NCBI GenBank assembly: GCA_022414725.1
Contig: CM039462.1
Span: forward strand, 92,699,221 to 92,763,220
Reading direction: 5' to 3'
Source: Microglena sp. YARC
Taxonomy: Eukaryota > Chlorophyta > Chlorophyceae > Chlamydomonadales > Chlamydomonadaceae
DNA: 64,000 bases
Shown piece by piece: positions 28,677 to 38,589 of this stretch (its first letter is position 1; every line of letters begins with the position of its first letter). Made by a program: the position numbers and the translations under genes. The notes under the pieces are model-generated. The model did no database searches. It was not told where the DNA came from and worked only from the letters and a program-made list of their open reading frames with translations.

Positions 28677-29828
28677 GTGTTATGAGGTTGGGCAAACACT
28701 AGATGCCCCCCCCCCCCCCCGGGTTATTATGAGTTGGGCAAACACTAGATGGCTCCCCTAGCCCCCCCCCCCTAGCCCCGGGTTATGAGGTTGGGCAAAC
28801 ACTAGATGGCTACCTCCCAGGTTGTGACAGGAAAGCAAGGATCAGGCTAATAATAGATGGATGAGTACGATAGGTGGGAAAGTACCCATCTGAGTATGCA
28901 AGTCAAAGTAGATGTGCAGAGGATGAGTAGGACAGGTTGCAAAGGTACATAATCTGATTATGCTAGCCAAAGCTGATGTGCATATGATTAGGGTTGGGCC
29001 GACATATAATATACGTTTATACGTTTATACGTATAAATACGCTGTATAGTTTTTCTCAAATCGACCTTATATACTAATATACGTCGTATAAAAACGTATA
29101 GTCTGTACTTCAAGAAGTACAGCACACGTCCCGGCACTTCACTTTCTTGGTTTTCATGATATTTTTGATTTAGATTGCTCATTGGAAAGCTGTTGACATC
29201 CTCTATCACAATATGCAACATGTAACATTCACCACTCACATGCACCATTTATAAACATTGGGCCTAAAAATTGATCTAGATAGCCAGGATACACATATCA
29301 GAGCGCCACCTAGCCTTCCATTCCACAAGCTGTGCTCCTACGTGGGCTTGAAGGATTGATGGTGCAAGCCTAGTGCAATGTGAACATGGACAATATTGCA
29401 ATACCGTTATGTACTTATATTAGTATACACTTATAAAATTATATAATAGACCAACTGGCATTTAATGGCTCCCTTAGATTGGCATTGCGCTTCTTGGTCG
29501 ACGCGTTTTCTGGTCGTGATTTCTTTTCTGAGATTTGGACAACCTAAACTAGGCAGATTATTTTTCTGAGAGTTGATATGTGTTGCCAATAAAATTAGCT
29601 ACGCGGCAATACCTTTAAACCCATGTAAAAGTGTTTTCTCAAGAAGTGCCTAATTTTTATATACCTTTTTATACGTTTATATGTATATGTTTATATGGCT
29701 TATACACATAAAAATATACGTTTACTTCCCAACCCTACATATGATGTCATTCAATTGACACAACATTGTCAGCCTGGGCTTGCACTGGTAAAATAAGCAC
29801 GACAATTAAACCCTTATGTTGGCCTACT

Positions 29829-29898
<70 letters not shown>

Positions 29899-30596
29899 GC
29901 AGTAGCAGCAGCAGCAGCAGCAGCAGGAAATTTAATGGCGACGTACCCTGTAAAAGCGACCACAACCGGTAGTTGTTCGTTGTTGTTCTACCAGTGATGG
30001 GCACTATTTATAGGAACAACTTCCCTGCACCCATATTAGTCATGATCATGCGGTCCCTCAGCTTTATTGCTCCACATTTACCACTCGTATTTGCTTGCAG
30101 GGAGTACAGCACTGCCAACTCATGTGTGGATACATGCAGTGTAGCAGAGTGTGGCAAGTATGCGACAAATGGCTTGGATCGCTGCGGTACCACTGCAGCC
30201 AGGAAGGAGATTTTCCGTGACTGCGCTGACATCCGCATCACAGGTTCAGGAACTCCAAGTGGCGGCTCTGGAGCTCCAACTACTCCAATTCCAACTGGTG
30301 GCTCTTGCCCTGCCGCTGACCGAGCAGACTGGAGGTGTGGACCAAACTTTGGCAATGCGAAGTGCCTGTCAGGCTACTGCTGCAGCACAGGTGGATGGTG
30401 TGGCAACACCGCTGCTCACTGCAACCCTAATGTGTGTGCTGGAAGCTCATCCTCATCATCTGCGACGTGCGGCACGTGCAAGAGCTCCCCGTGTGCAGGC
30501 GGCAACATCTGTGACAAGTGCAACCTGTCGCAGTCTCTTGGCGGATGCAAGTGCGATAGCAACTGCAATTGTATATCCGGCACCTGCTTGGCTTGA
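25757..30596 (+). CDS. Secreted AA15-like lytic polysaccharide monooxygenase with hevein-type chitin-binding module
   Basis: Four exons (25757-26048, 27108-27246, 27586-27732, 30101-30596) join in phase to 357 residues. Residues 1-34 are a signal peptide ending GADA; cleavage leaves His35 as the N-terminus (HVFMTAP), as required for the copper histidine brace. The second brace His is probably His116 in QKMNTWHGGY. Further family marks: CGDPHQ (77-82), WRLPQGVTCDGGC, and CGTTAARKEIFRDCADI (221-237), matching the closing G-x-Q-E-x-F-R-x-C-A-D-I of AA15 enzymes. A Ser/Pro/Gly linker precedes a hevein domain (CGPNFGNAKC...CCSTGGWCG, 262-305) and a Cys-rich tail. Known role of the family: copper-dependent oxidative cleavage of chitin or cellulose outside the cell. 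The hevein module points to chitin. Confidence 0.85.
26250..26495. repeat. R1-family repeat with a long poly-C run in LPMO intron 1
   Basis: GTAGGAGC followed by about 30 C, then CGGGAGCCTACAGTGTCCGC and, at the end, GCTTGCGACACGCCTAGGAC, the same motif order as the copies at 7604 and 12903. The rest of intron 1 (26049-27107) shows no further feature. Confidence 0.5.
27108..27246 (+). CDS. LPMO exon 2
   Basis: Acceptor TTGTGCATGCAG, donor GTGAGT. Phase 1 in and phase 2 out. Encodes VTYSAGATIQVTQKMNTWHG and GYIMIKLCP...CFNQYPLV, the strand bearing the second copper His and the C-x-D/N-Q motif typical of AA15. Confidence 0.85.
27360..27425 (+). repeat. Diverged copy of the LPMO exon-2 end and donor
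   Basis: CAAGGCTGTCTCAATCATTT followed by CCCTCTGAAAAAGTGAGTG, against the real CAGAGCTGCTTCAATCAATA, CCCTCTCGTTAGGTGAGTG. One copy, ~115 bp downstream of the true donor. Confidence 0.55.
27586..27732 (+). CDS. LPMO exon 3
   Basis: Acceptor GTGCTTGCATGCAG, donor GTAAGT. Phase 2 both ends. Encodes SVERGITRYWYRIESGN and SWRLPQGVTCDGGCMLQ. The L-P-x-G-x-T-C...C-x-L-Q pattern is conserved in the family. Confidence 0.85.
28015..28340. repeat. Poly-G runs and AACGTT-rich stretch in LPMO intron 3
   Basis: G runs at 28026-28059 and 28262-28287. Between and after them TATAACGTT, AACGTTATC, AACGTTTCC and AACGTTATATAACG recur at short spacing. No function recognised. Confidence 0.6.
28600..28830. repeat. 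Four tandem GGGCAAACACTAGATG units with poly-C runs
   Basis: Each unit reads TTATGAGGTTGGGCAAACAC, TAGATG, then a C run of varying length (the longest ~30). The C runs differ in length between units, suggesting slippage. An additional ~60-bp duplication (GATGAGTACGATAGG/GATGAGTAGGACAGG) follows at 28855-28985. Confidence 0.75.
28989..29737. mobile_element. hAT-type inverted-repeat element in LPMO intron 3, 8-bp duplication
   Basis: A 749-bp unit with termini TAGGGTTGGG and CCCAACCCTA, subterminal TATACGTTTATACG-type repeats in both halves, and CATATGAT on both sides (28981-28988, 29738-29745). 8-bp duplications and a T/CAGGG start are typical of the hAT superfamily. No transposase ORF, so non-autonomous. 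Confidence 0.75.
29829..29924. repeat. (CAA)n-(CAG)n microsatellite in LPMO intron 3
   Basis: About 22 CAA triplets, then CAGCAGTAG(CAG)n. Intronic, 180 bp upstream of the exon-4 acceptor. Confidence 0.95.
30101..30596 (+). CDS. LPMO exon 4 (end of catalytic domain, hevein module, Cys-rich tail)
   Basis: Acceptor TTTGCTTGCAG, stop TGA. Starts EYSTANSC after the split Met. FRDCADIRI closes the catalytic domain. The linker is TGSGTPSGGSGAPTTPIPTG; the hevein Cys are at 272, 281, 286, 287, 293, 300 and 305. The tail has further Cys pairs (CGTCKSSPC, CDKCNLS, CKCDSNCNC) of unknown fold. Confidence 0.85.
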
Positions 30597-31199
30597 GCCT
30601 CACCTTCACAGAGGATTGCCTCTGTTTTTGCCTGCACTGGCCGTGCATTAGCACACAAGACTCCAGTCCCAGGACAGCCTTGGACCACTGGCCAATGTAG
30701 TCTGTTTTACATGACTGTATAACCTACAGCGCCTTGGTGCTTGACTCCTTGGTATGTGTGATTTCGTACATCTTCAGTGTGTGAAAGTGTGATGTGAGTT
30801 TCATGTTGCAAGATCTGTGCATTTCTACATTCAACCATTCGTGATGGAGCATTGCACCTGAGTATGGAGTTATGAGGATAAGTTACCCGAAGTTCATCTA
30901 TCTTAGCATCTAAATCGGATGGAGTGGAAAGAAGGTAGCGCCACCTGCTCGAATTGACGAATTGTATTGTGACATGTGTGCATAGAGAGAGGCGAAGCAG
31001 ACGTGCTTTGTTATTAGAGGCTCTGTAGGTTTCGTTACCTTGCCAACTGTATTAAAATAGCGAATGTGCTAATATGTAAAACAGTTTGCCGATACTGAGT
31101 GTCAAAGCAACGGGAATCCTCCTGAATTGGAGTCAAGGCTGGAAATGGGGTATCATATCAGCAGGAATCATCAATACATGGCGACCTCATGAAACGCCG
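30597..31199 (+). other. LPMO 3' flank
   Basis: No ORF recognised. TGTAA, the usual green-algal polyadenylation signal, occurs near 31075 (AATATGTAAAAC), but whether it ends this mRNA cannot be told. Confidence 0.3.
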
Positions 31200-31207
31200 C
31201 ATATGAC

Positions 31208-31708
31208 TAGGGCTGTCAATACCGTACGGTATTTTCAATTACCGTACTATATATCGTGATATACCGTACGGTATCGATACCGTACGGTATTTTTATACCC
31301 TTTTTTGGGAAAATCAGTATAAGACCAAGGGGATATAAGAGGGAATACCGTTTACACGTCTATACACTTAAAATCAAGTCAAATGAACCAATACTGAGGG
31401 AGATAGAAAAACACGGTAATATCGTGGTCTATTACCGTACGATATATCGTGATATATCGTACGGTATAAATTCCCGACCCAGACTCAGGTGCTTCTGACG
31501 AGAATCGAACCGCCGACCTGCCGAGTCGCAAGTCCAAGCCAAAGCCGATTTGGACCAAACACGATATATCGTACGGTAAACACGATATATCGTGTTTACC
31601 GTACGATGGATCCCAAAAATACCGTACGGTTAGCATGTTTTACCGTACGGTATATAGTACGGTTCACGGTAAAATAATTACCGGGCGGTATAAAGCTTGA
31701 CAGCCCTA
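31208..31708. mobile_element. hAT-type inverted-repeat element downstream of the LPMO gene, 8-bp duplication
   Basis: A 501-bp unit with termini TAGGGCTGTCAA and TTGACAGCCCTA, and CATATGAC on both sides (31200-31207, 31709-31716). The interior is full of palindromic ACCGTACGGTA and CGATATATCG motifs, so a single strand would fold extensively. A GGTTCGATTCTCG box (minus strand, ~31505) resembles a tRNA B box, but no tRNA fold was found. No ORF. Confidence 0.8.
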
Positions 31709-31716
31709 CATATGAC

Positions 31717-32042
31717 TCATATCATATGAGGGATAGATACTGCCTGAAGAAATCAGTCCATGTAAAAATAAACGCTGCACACGGCTCGTCAACACGACGC
31801 ATTACATTAAAAAAGAAGAAGAAAAAGACCGTAGAGTCGAATTTCCTTCACTGGCAAAATATATTATAAAAGCCCCTTTCTACATGAGCGTGACGAGATC
31901 TTAACAAGATAACTCAATAGCCAGGGAAAAGTTGCGAGCCTCGTTCGCAGTCAGAGTTGGTCTGATTCCTGGTGCTTCGAAAGTCGTATTTCAACAGGTT
32001 CAAAATTCGAAGAAATTCAGGGTGTAGGGTTCAAAAGTCAAA
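31717..32042. other. Short intergenic stretch before the Copia element
   Basis: Nothing recognised apart from an A-rich run (AAAAAAGAAGAAGAAAAAG at ~31811). Confidence 0.5.
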
Positions 32043-32047
32043 GGATC

Positions 32048-32378
32048 TATCAGCTAGAAAACACTCCGAGGAGTGGACAGAGATGTTGAAGCGGAACAGA
32101 CGCGCCAATCTATACACGGAGACGAGAATAGCATTACAAGCACGGGAGACCCAACAAGGGGCACCAGTGATGGAAGTGGCGGCAGCCAGGAACCTAACAG
32201 GGTACAGGCCAGACCGGTGACGCAGCCAACAGGAAGCTGTCACTGAGTCACTCAAAGGATGACACAGTCTACGGGAAGCTGTCACTACGTGAAGCTGGCA
32301 GAGCCGATAGTTCTAAGGAAGTACAGAAGTAGTCACCAAGTCATAAAACGCGTGAGAGCACCGCAATTCATGCTGACA
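32048..32378 (-). repeat. 3' LTR of the Copia element
   Basis: 331 bp, 326 identical to the partner. On the + strand it begins TATCAGCTAG and ends CATGCTGACA. Confidence 0.9.
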
Positions 32379-32694
32379 CTCCACCTATGACACAGGTGAC
32401 ATACAATACTACTTCTCCACCTATGGCACTGGGGACATAGAACTATATGTAACAGATAAAAAAAAAAAAAATCAAAGAACTCCGAAAAATCGAGAGAACT
32501 TCAAATGGAACCCAAAGGGTTATAGGAAGGAATGAAACAAGGCAAAAACAAAAAAATTGCCAAGTAAGAAAGAGATGAAAACCGAATATCAAAGATAGGT
32601 AACAACGGTATAGAAAACCCGATCCGGGAATAGGAACCTAATGCCAAACAATGATAACCAAAGAAACCGATGTAACCAGAAGAAAAAAATGACC

Positions 32695-33228
32695 CTAAGA
32701 AGAAGCGGTCATTCCAAGCATTCGGACAAACCTCCAGAACACAGCAGGATCAAGGGGCTTGGTGAAGGGGTCAGCACAGTTGTCCTTAGTGTTAACATAT
32801 GCAAAATCCAGTTGGCCATCCTCCACCAGCTCCTTGATGTAGTGATGAATAACATCAATGTGCTTGCTGCGAGGGAGTAGCTGCCAGTCATTGGCCCAAC
32901 TCAGAGACCCTAAGTTGTCACCCTGAATGGTAACCAGATCACAAGGCAGACCCAGATCTACCCTCAACTTCTTCAACCATTGCACCTCCCTGGCAGTCTG
33001 AGACAGGGCCTGATACTCAGCCTCACTAGAGCTAATGGCAACAGTGGGCTGCCTCTTGCTCATCCAGTTCACTACGCACCCCCCAGCAAGCACAGCAAAG
33101 CCAGTCTGAGACCTCCTGTCAGACCCATCATCAGCAAAGGATGAGTCACTAAAGACAGTAAAAGAGAACTCAGGGCTGTGGGTGTAAGTGAGTCCCAGGT
33201 GGGAATGTGATCTCAAATACAAGAGCAA
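32695..33228 (-). CDS. Copia RNase H
   Basis: Reads LLYLRSHSHLGLTY, then FSDSSFADDGSDRRSQTGFA (first Asp), SSSEAEYQALSQ (Glu), TIQGDNLGSLSWAND (Asp), LPRSKHIDVIHHYIKELVED and TKDNCADPFTKPL, the standard C-terminal part of a Copia polyprotein. It degrades the RNA of the RNA-DNA hybrid. It is one base out of frame with the reverse transcriptase just upstream, at a run of G/C (33238-33250), which could be a true frameshift or a sequencing error. Confidence 0.9.
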   Translation of the reverse strand: MLLYLRSHSHLGLTYTHSPEFSFTVFSDSSFADDGSDRRSQTGFAVLAGGCVVNWMSKRQPTVAISSSEAEYQALSQTAREVQWLKKLRVDLGLPCDLVTIQGDNLGSLSWANDWQLLPRSKHIDVIHHYIKELVEDGQLDFAYVNTKDNCADPFTKPLDPAVFWRFVRMLGMTASS

Positions 33229-34114
33229 ACGCTTGGCTGCCCCCCAGAGGGGAGACAGTAGGGTGAGCAGAAAACCTGGACAGGTAGCTCACAGCAAAAG
33301 AAATATCAGGCCTGGTGCAAGTAGCCAGGTATAGCAAAGCACCCACAAGAGATAGGTACTGGCTATTAGAGGGCAGGGGGTCTCCAGGGGGGTCAGTAAC
33401 GGTGGACTTGGCCATGGGGGCACCAAACTTGGGCTTGGCAGCAGCAGTAAGACCAAACTGCTCCACCAGATCAACAATGTAAGAGTGATGGGAGAGGTTG
33501 ACCTGAACACACCTGCCGTCAGAGTCAAGTGTAACAGCCATGTCCAACGAGAGGAACTGAACCGGGACACCCATCTCTTTGACCTCCCAGCCAGCTTTCT
33601 CCATAGCCTTGATCAGCAAAGAATACCTATCCAGCTCACTAAAAGCACAGATAAAATCATCAACATAGGTCAGGACATAGCTCCACCCACCAATAGAATC
33701 CCTCCTAAAATACAGAGCAGGTTCTGCCTTGCACATAGTAAATCCATGTGCAACCAAAACCCGCTTGACATCCCTACTCCAAGCCCTGGGCGCCTGCTTC
33801 AAACCATAAAAGGGACTTGATCAGTTTGCACACAAGGGAACACCGTTAGGACCAAGTACCTTAAAGCCCTCAGGCTGGTGGCAGTACAGGTCCAGACCAG
33901 GTTCTAGCTTAGCATTCAGAAATGCAGTCTTGATGTCCAGCTGCCGAACAAACATCTTTCTATGAGTGATGGCAGCCAGGAGCACCCTCAGACCTGCTTT
34001 AGAGGAGACGGGGGCATATACGTCATGAAAGTCCAGCCCAGGACGCTGCAGAAAACCACGGACCACAAAACGTGCCTTGAAGCGCACAGAACCATCAACC
34101 CCAACCTTCTTCAC
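33170..34114 (-). CDS. Copia reverse transcriptase
   Basis: From VRFKARFVVRGFLQRPGLDF and QLDIKTAFLNAKLEPGLDLY (first catalytic Asp) through YGLKQAPRAW to VLTYVDDFICAF, with the Y-V-D-D active site, and YLSLVGALLYLATCTRPDIS. A TGA interrupts the frame at ~33821 between CAN and SSPFYGLKQ. The frame is otherwise the one of the upstream protease/integrase ORF. It copies element RNA into DNA in virus-like particles. Confidence 0.9.
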
Positions 34115-34120
34115 AAATAA

Positions 34121-36358
34121 TCACCTGCCAGACAGGATCCTCTGCTTAGGAGGCTGTGGAGTGAGTGCCCAAGTACCATGGGCATGAAGGGACGCCATCT
34201 CATCCTTCATAGCAAGCAGCCATTGATCCCTGTCAGGGTTGGTAGGAAGCATGGCAGCTTTATAGGTTAGTTCAGTGGAGGTGGAAATGTATGCTCCCAC
34301 GTACAAGCAGTTTACTGGTACATGAGCAGCGGGGGTATCAGCAATATCAGCAGTAACCGGTAGTATAGCCCCCAGTGCAGAACTACTGCCTGGTTGAACA
34401 AGGCCGGCCTTATTTGCCTCTATCTCAACGAAGCCTGGGTCGACCGGAACACCCCAGCCATACGCAGTATCGGAACCAGACCAGTGTTCAAGATCATCAC
34501 TTGCGCTATCGGCAACGGCTACATCATCACATGGGCTTGACCCGAATAATCCACCAGGGATGGCAGGAGGCGAAGGGATTAACAACACCTGCGAGCCATC
34601 CGAGGTGGTCGGAGGTTGGCGACTATTAGGCAATGGACCTGGAACAGGCTCCACTATGATCTGAGACTGTCTTAATCCTAGAGCTTCGCCGACGGAACTT
34701 GGCGCAGAGGAGGGCCCGGCGACCCCCTGAGATTCAGGTAAATCATTGTCTGAAGGAACTTCGGAATCCCGCCCGCCCAGTACCTTCACACGCAATGCAG
34801 CACCATCAGCCCCTGACCTAGGACGCAAAGTTATCCCATGACCAGGGCAGCGGTCGACAATTGGGGTTGGCAAAGGGTCTAAGGCATTAACCGCAGACTC
34901 AGGCATGTGTCCGTTGATAGCGGCAGGGATGCGAGAGACATACGGAGACCCGTCATAAGGGGACAGCCCAGGAATACAGTTATAGCTAAACTGTTCATAG
35001 AAGAGTACATCACGACTCTCTACTACCTGGCGCAACTTAGGAACCCAAACAAAATAATCTTTACTCACCAGGGAATACCCAACCAGTCTACCAGATAACG
35101 CCCTTTCGTCTAGCTTGTTGCGCTTTTTCCCATTGACTAACGTGACGTAGCAAGGGCAACCAAACACACGCAACAACGACACATCAGGCACGACCCCAAA
35201 AAACAGCTCGTATGGAGTCTTGTCTCCCTGATTGGGCAGCCGATTACGAAGGTAACAAGCAGCTAGGAAGGCATAGGGCCAGAAAGACTTAGCTAGTTTA
35301 GACTCCAGGTGGATGCTTCTAGCTACAGACTGCAAAACCCCATTGTACCTCTCCACAGTTGCATTTCGCTGTGCAGTGTATGCCAACGATAACTCATGCA
35401 CTGCCCCAACCGATATCAGCCAATCCTCGAACCACTTAACAATAAACTCCTTGGCCCTGTCAGATCTCAGACACTTAAAGGCAAACCCATGCAGCTGATT
35501 CATCCATCTGAGGATGATAGTTTGGACTGCTAAGGGAGCTTCATCCCTGGTCCTCAAGCACAATACCTCAGCATAGCCAGAGTATTGGTCTGTGAGGCAC
35601 AGGATATAAAACTCCCCACGCAGGCCCCTAATATGAACTGGTCCCATTATATCCAAGTGAAGGCGTTGGAGAGGTGCACGGATCTTAGTGGTGCTTTCTT
35701 TGGGAAAAGGGAGACGTTTGCCCTTAGCCTTCTGACAAGCATCACAAGGGATCTTAGCCAGTTTTTGCACCTGACTGAGAGAGAGGGGTAAGTTCTTAAC
35801 CATACCTTTCTTGACAAGTCTGCGCATGGCATCATAGCCGGGGTGACCCAGCCGCCTGTGCCACAGCCATGCAGGAGTGGTAGGGATAACAACTCCACCG
35901 TCCTCATCAACTTCAAGTGCAAAAGCTGGATAATCGTCAGCAACCCGCAAACAGCCACGGGTGGTGCCACAAGGCCTACATGTAAACTTGTAAACACCAT
36001 CACTGGAGGCAGGGAAAGACCAGAGAACAGAAGAGCCCTGAGTGGCAGTGCAACTAAGACTATCAAAAGAAACCTGGCAGTGGTGAGAATGAGCCACAGC
36101 ATTTACTGACAGGAGATTCACCGGACAGTGGGGGATGTAGAGAACATTGGTCAGAGTGATGGAAGTTGGTAACCAATCACTACATAACACAATGGATCCC
36201 ATACCCTCTGACCGTTGAACCACCCCATCACCAAATCGAACTGCAGGACAATTTGCAGAAGCCTCATACACAGTGAACAAAGACTTATCACCTGTGATGG
36301 ACATTCCAGCTCCAGAGTCCACATGCCAGACACCCTCAGATAGGCTCGGGCTACACAC
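34121..36358 (-). CDS. Copia protease and integrase (plus N-terminal RT)
   Basis: Protease: WHVDSGAGMSITGD with the D-S-G-A catalytic motif. Pre-integrase/zinc-binding: LWHRRLGHPG...CDACQKAKGKR (H-H-C-C). Integrase core: LHLDIMGPV, LRSDRAKEF and VERYNGVLQS give the D, D, E residues, followed by PYELFFGVVPDVSLLRVFGC. A proline/serine-rich spacer then leads to DQWLLAMKDEMASLHAHGTW, the start of the RT region. The ORF ends in a TGA where Trp is expected (ILSGR-stop-LFVKK). Confidence 0.92.
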   Translation of the reverse strand: MCSPSLSEGVWHVDSGAGMSITGDKSLFTVYEASANCPAVRFGDGVVQRSEGMGSIVLCSDWLPTSITLTNVLYIPHCPVNLLSVNAVAHSHHCQVSFDSLSCTATQGSSVLWSFPASSDGVYKFTCRPCGTTRGCLRVADDYPAFALEVDEDGGVVIPTTPAWLWHRRLGHPGYDAMRRLVKKGMVKNLPLSLSQVQKLAKIPCDACQKAKGKRLPFPKESTTKIRAPLQRLHLDIMGPVHIRGLRGEFYILCLTDQYSGYAEVLCLRTRDEAPLAVQTIILRWMNQLHGFAFKCLRSDRAKEFIVKWFEDWLISVGAVHELSLAYTAQRNATVERYNGVLQSVARSIHLESKLAKSFWPYAFLAACYLRNRLPNQGDKTPYELFFGVVPDVSLLRVFGCPCYVTLVNGKKRNKLDERALSGRLVGYSLVSKDYFVWVPKLRQVVESRDVLFYEQFSYNCIPGLSPYDGSPYVSRIPAAINGHMPESAVNALDPLPTPIVDRCPGHGITLRPRSGADGAALRVKVLGGRDSEVPSDNDLPESQGVAGPSSAPSSVGEALGLRQSQIIVEPVPGPLPNSRQPPTTSDGSQVLLIPSPPAIPGGLFGSSPCDDVAVADSASDDLEHWSGSDTAYGWGVPVDPGFVEIEANKAGLVQPGSSSALGAILPVTADIADTPAAHVPVNCLYVGAYISTSTELTYKAAMLPTNPDRDQWLLAMKDEMASLHAHGTWALTPQPPKQRILSGR

Positions 36359-36403
36359 ATTAGAGAACTTCGTAGTGCAAGAGAATAGGACAGAGCGTAC
36401 CTC

Positions 36404-37346
36404 CTAGTTCTTGGACATGGCATACCCGTCAATCTGAGCCTGCAAGGAGGACATCTGCTTACGAGTCAGCGAACCTGGAAGGGCAAAGGCAATGGGCACG
36501 GGTTCACTGCCCGGTGCACCAGCCTTGGTCTTTCGCAGGTGCGGATGCTTCGTCCAGCAGCGTTCTTCCGAGTGGGTCGTTTTGTGAGGACAGGGGCCCC
36601 AAGCGCAATCCAGGCGTCTCTTGGTAGCCCCGGAACCCTGAGCACCAGGCCCCCGGCCACGTTGGAAAGCAGCATTGGCAGGGACATGGGGAGGGTCGCG
36701 GGACCAACCAGGATGCCTGGGATCCGACTTGGGGAGAGACACATTCAAGAAATCTAACGACCTATATGCTGCAAGACAGGTCCAGTAATCAACAGGCAGG
36801 TTCTGATACAGCAACGTACCAAATTGAGTCGAAGCGAGTGTGAGTGATACCCTGAACAATAGTGTTCATGGCATGACGCTGAGTCTGTGGATACCCAGCA
36901 CTGCGGAGGTCAGTGCACAAACCGCGGACCTTGCGAAAGAAATCATCCACACGCTCAGAATGGCCCATGGACGCACGTTGAAGCTCGATGAGCATGAGAG
37001 GGACACGAGCGGCAAGGGCATCAGACTGCTGCCTCCGGATATGCAAAAAGATATCCCGAGGAGTGGCAAAGTCCTGATACACTTGGACCATCGCATCCGT
37101 CATATTAGCAAGCATCATGGTGAGACACATGAACTCCTGACGGTCCAGGGGCAGAGCACTAAAACCCAACAATACAAGATCTCCACGAGACTCACCATGA
37201 GAGGCCGAAGTTCCAGCAGCAGGAGCAGGGGTGAGGGATGCCAAAGACTTACGAACAGCCAGAAAATACTCAGCCGCAAGACCAGCGTCATACGCGCGCT
37301 GCTCATCTATGTTCCTAACCTCAGGCAGGGACCGCGCAAAACTCAC
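36404..37346 (-). CDS. Copia Gag, C-terminal part with zinc knuckle
   Basis: Two overlapping frames: 36789-37346 (SLPEVRNIDEQRAYDAGLAA, MTDAMVQVYQDFATPRDIF, VDDFFRKVRGLCTDLRSAG) and 36404-36859 (TLLYQNLPVDYW, then CAWGPCPHKTTHSEERCWTK, a C-x4-C-x-H...C knuckle). One base is gained or lost near 36825. It ends YAMSKN-TAG, and the protease frame continues directly behind the TAG. It packages element RNA. Confidence 0.8.
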
Positions 37347-37469
37347 TACCAGCTCGAAATCAGGCTCTACAGGACAGAGAGGACGGGGAACCTTTAACCA
37401 CTGTAACCCTTCAGATCAGCATTCCTACGCCCCACACCGCCAAACGTAACCCCATGAGCAGGAGGATAT

Positions 37470-38554
37470 CTAATCCCCTCCGGAACAGGCCCTAGAAAAG
37501 ACCGGCACTTGATTGAGACCTAGCTCAGTGAATGCCATCACACGCCGAACACGACCCTTGAGATCAACATTTGCCTGAGAGGCCTTCACATCGATCCTAC
37601 CGTACAAGATGCCATCCAGAGATCCAAGGTCGGATTGAGCTCGGACGGAAGTCCCGCAGCAGTAGCACAGGAGGAGGTCCACCAGAGAGCAGATGCTCCC
37701 AAGAATCGCGAGACCGCGAAGTCAAGACTGGAGGGGGCGGGGGCCCTGGAGGGGGCAGATCCACAGGCGGTGGAGGAGGGGGCTCCTTCGAGGTGCCAGC
37801 AGCAGATGTGCGGGAAGCCGTGGCAGCAGCTTCTCGAGCACGAGTGTTGTAGGGAGGAAGACCTCGCTCCAAAGGGTTGTTGGTGGTGGAGGACGCAGAG
37901 CTTTGCAGCAAAGACGGCTTGGCCACCTCCGGGTTGACTGGTGGAAGTGGCACAAGCAGAGGTGCATGCAGAGGCGCTAGCGTAGGTGTAGGTGCAGGCA
38001 GAGATGCCGATGGAAGAGCAGGATCATAAACTGGCGACACAGCAGAAGTCTCAAAGACTCGAGTAGCAGCAGTCGGAGTCACTCCACCATAGTCGCCACT
38101 CGTAGCACTCTTCAAATCATCAGAGTCAGAACGGTTGAAGTCCTCCTCATCTTCAGTCAGGTAATCGTCAGTCTGGCAGCCACCCCAGAACTGGACAGTA
38201 AGCGGCACAGGACCCCGAGAATACTGGATGGACTGTGTTTGGACACAGCAAAGATTCATTAGAACGTCCTCAACCTCAGGAGAGAGGCGTTGGACAGAAG
38301 GAGAAGGAGTTGGAAAGATGGAGGTATAACTGGGGGGGGGTGGCTTCCACGATGGCGGAAGGAGACTCCTCTCCGGCAGCAGAGGCCGCTGGCGCGCAAT
38401 CATCAAGCCAATCAGTAGGAACCCTAAACTCCGGAGGAAGGATAAGGTCGCAGCCATTGCTAATAATGACGCTGCGCATGCCGCGCGACCAATAAAGCCC
38501 ATTCACTTCTGTGAGTTTCTCAAAGCCGGCAGCAGGCCCTCGCGGAAGTTGCAT
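37470..38554 (-). CDS. Copia Gag, N-terminal part
   Basis: Starts at ATG 38554-38552 as MQLPRGPAAGFEKL, a start shared with the two related elements (near 47599 and 49606). It continues with WLDDCAPAASAAGEESPSAI, then, after a frame change, an acidic stretch (LTEDEEDFNRSDSDDLKSA) and a proline-rich stretch (PPPPPPVDLPPPGPPPPP), and again changes frame before 37600. No known domain, low-complexity, less certain than the rest. Confidence 0.55.
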
Positions 38555-38589
38555 TGAATAGCAGTGGTAACAATGACGAACCCAAAACC

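Noticed and set aside
31500..31560. tRNA gene in the hAT-type element
   Set aside because: Only a B-box-like GGTTCGATTC is present; no paired arms.
33821..34123. TGA recoded as Trp in this genome
   Set aside because: Two TGA interrupt the Copia frame and one could replace Trp, but TGA ends the transporter, LPMO and PCNA frames properly, so standard nonsense mutations are the simpler reading.
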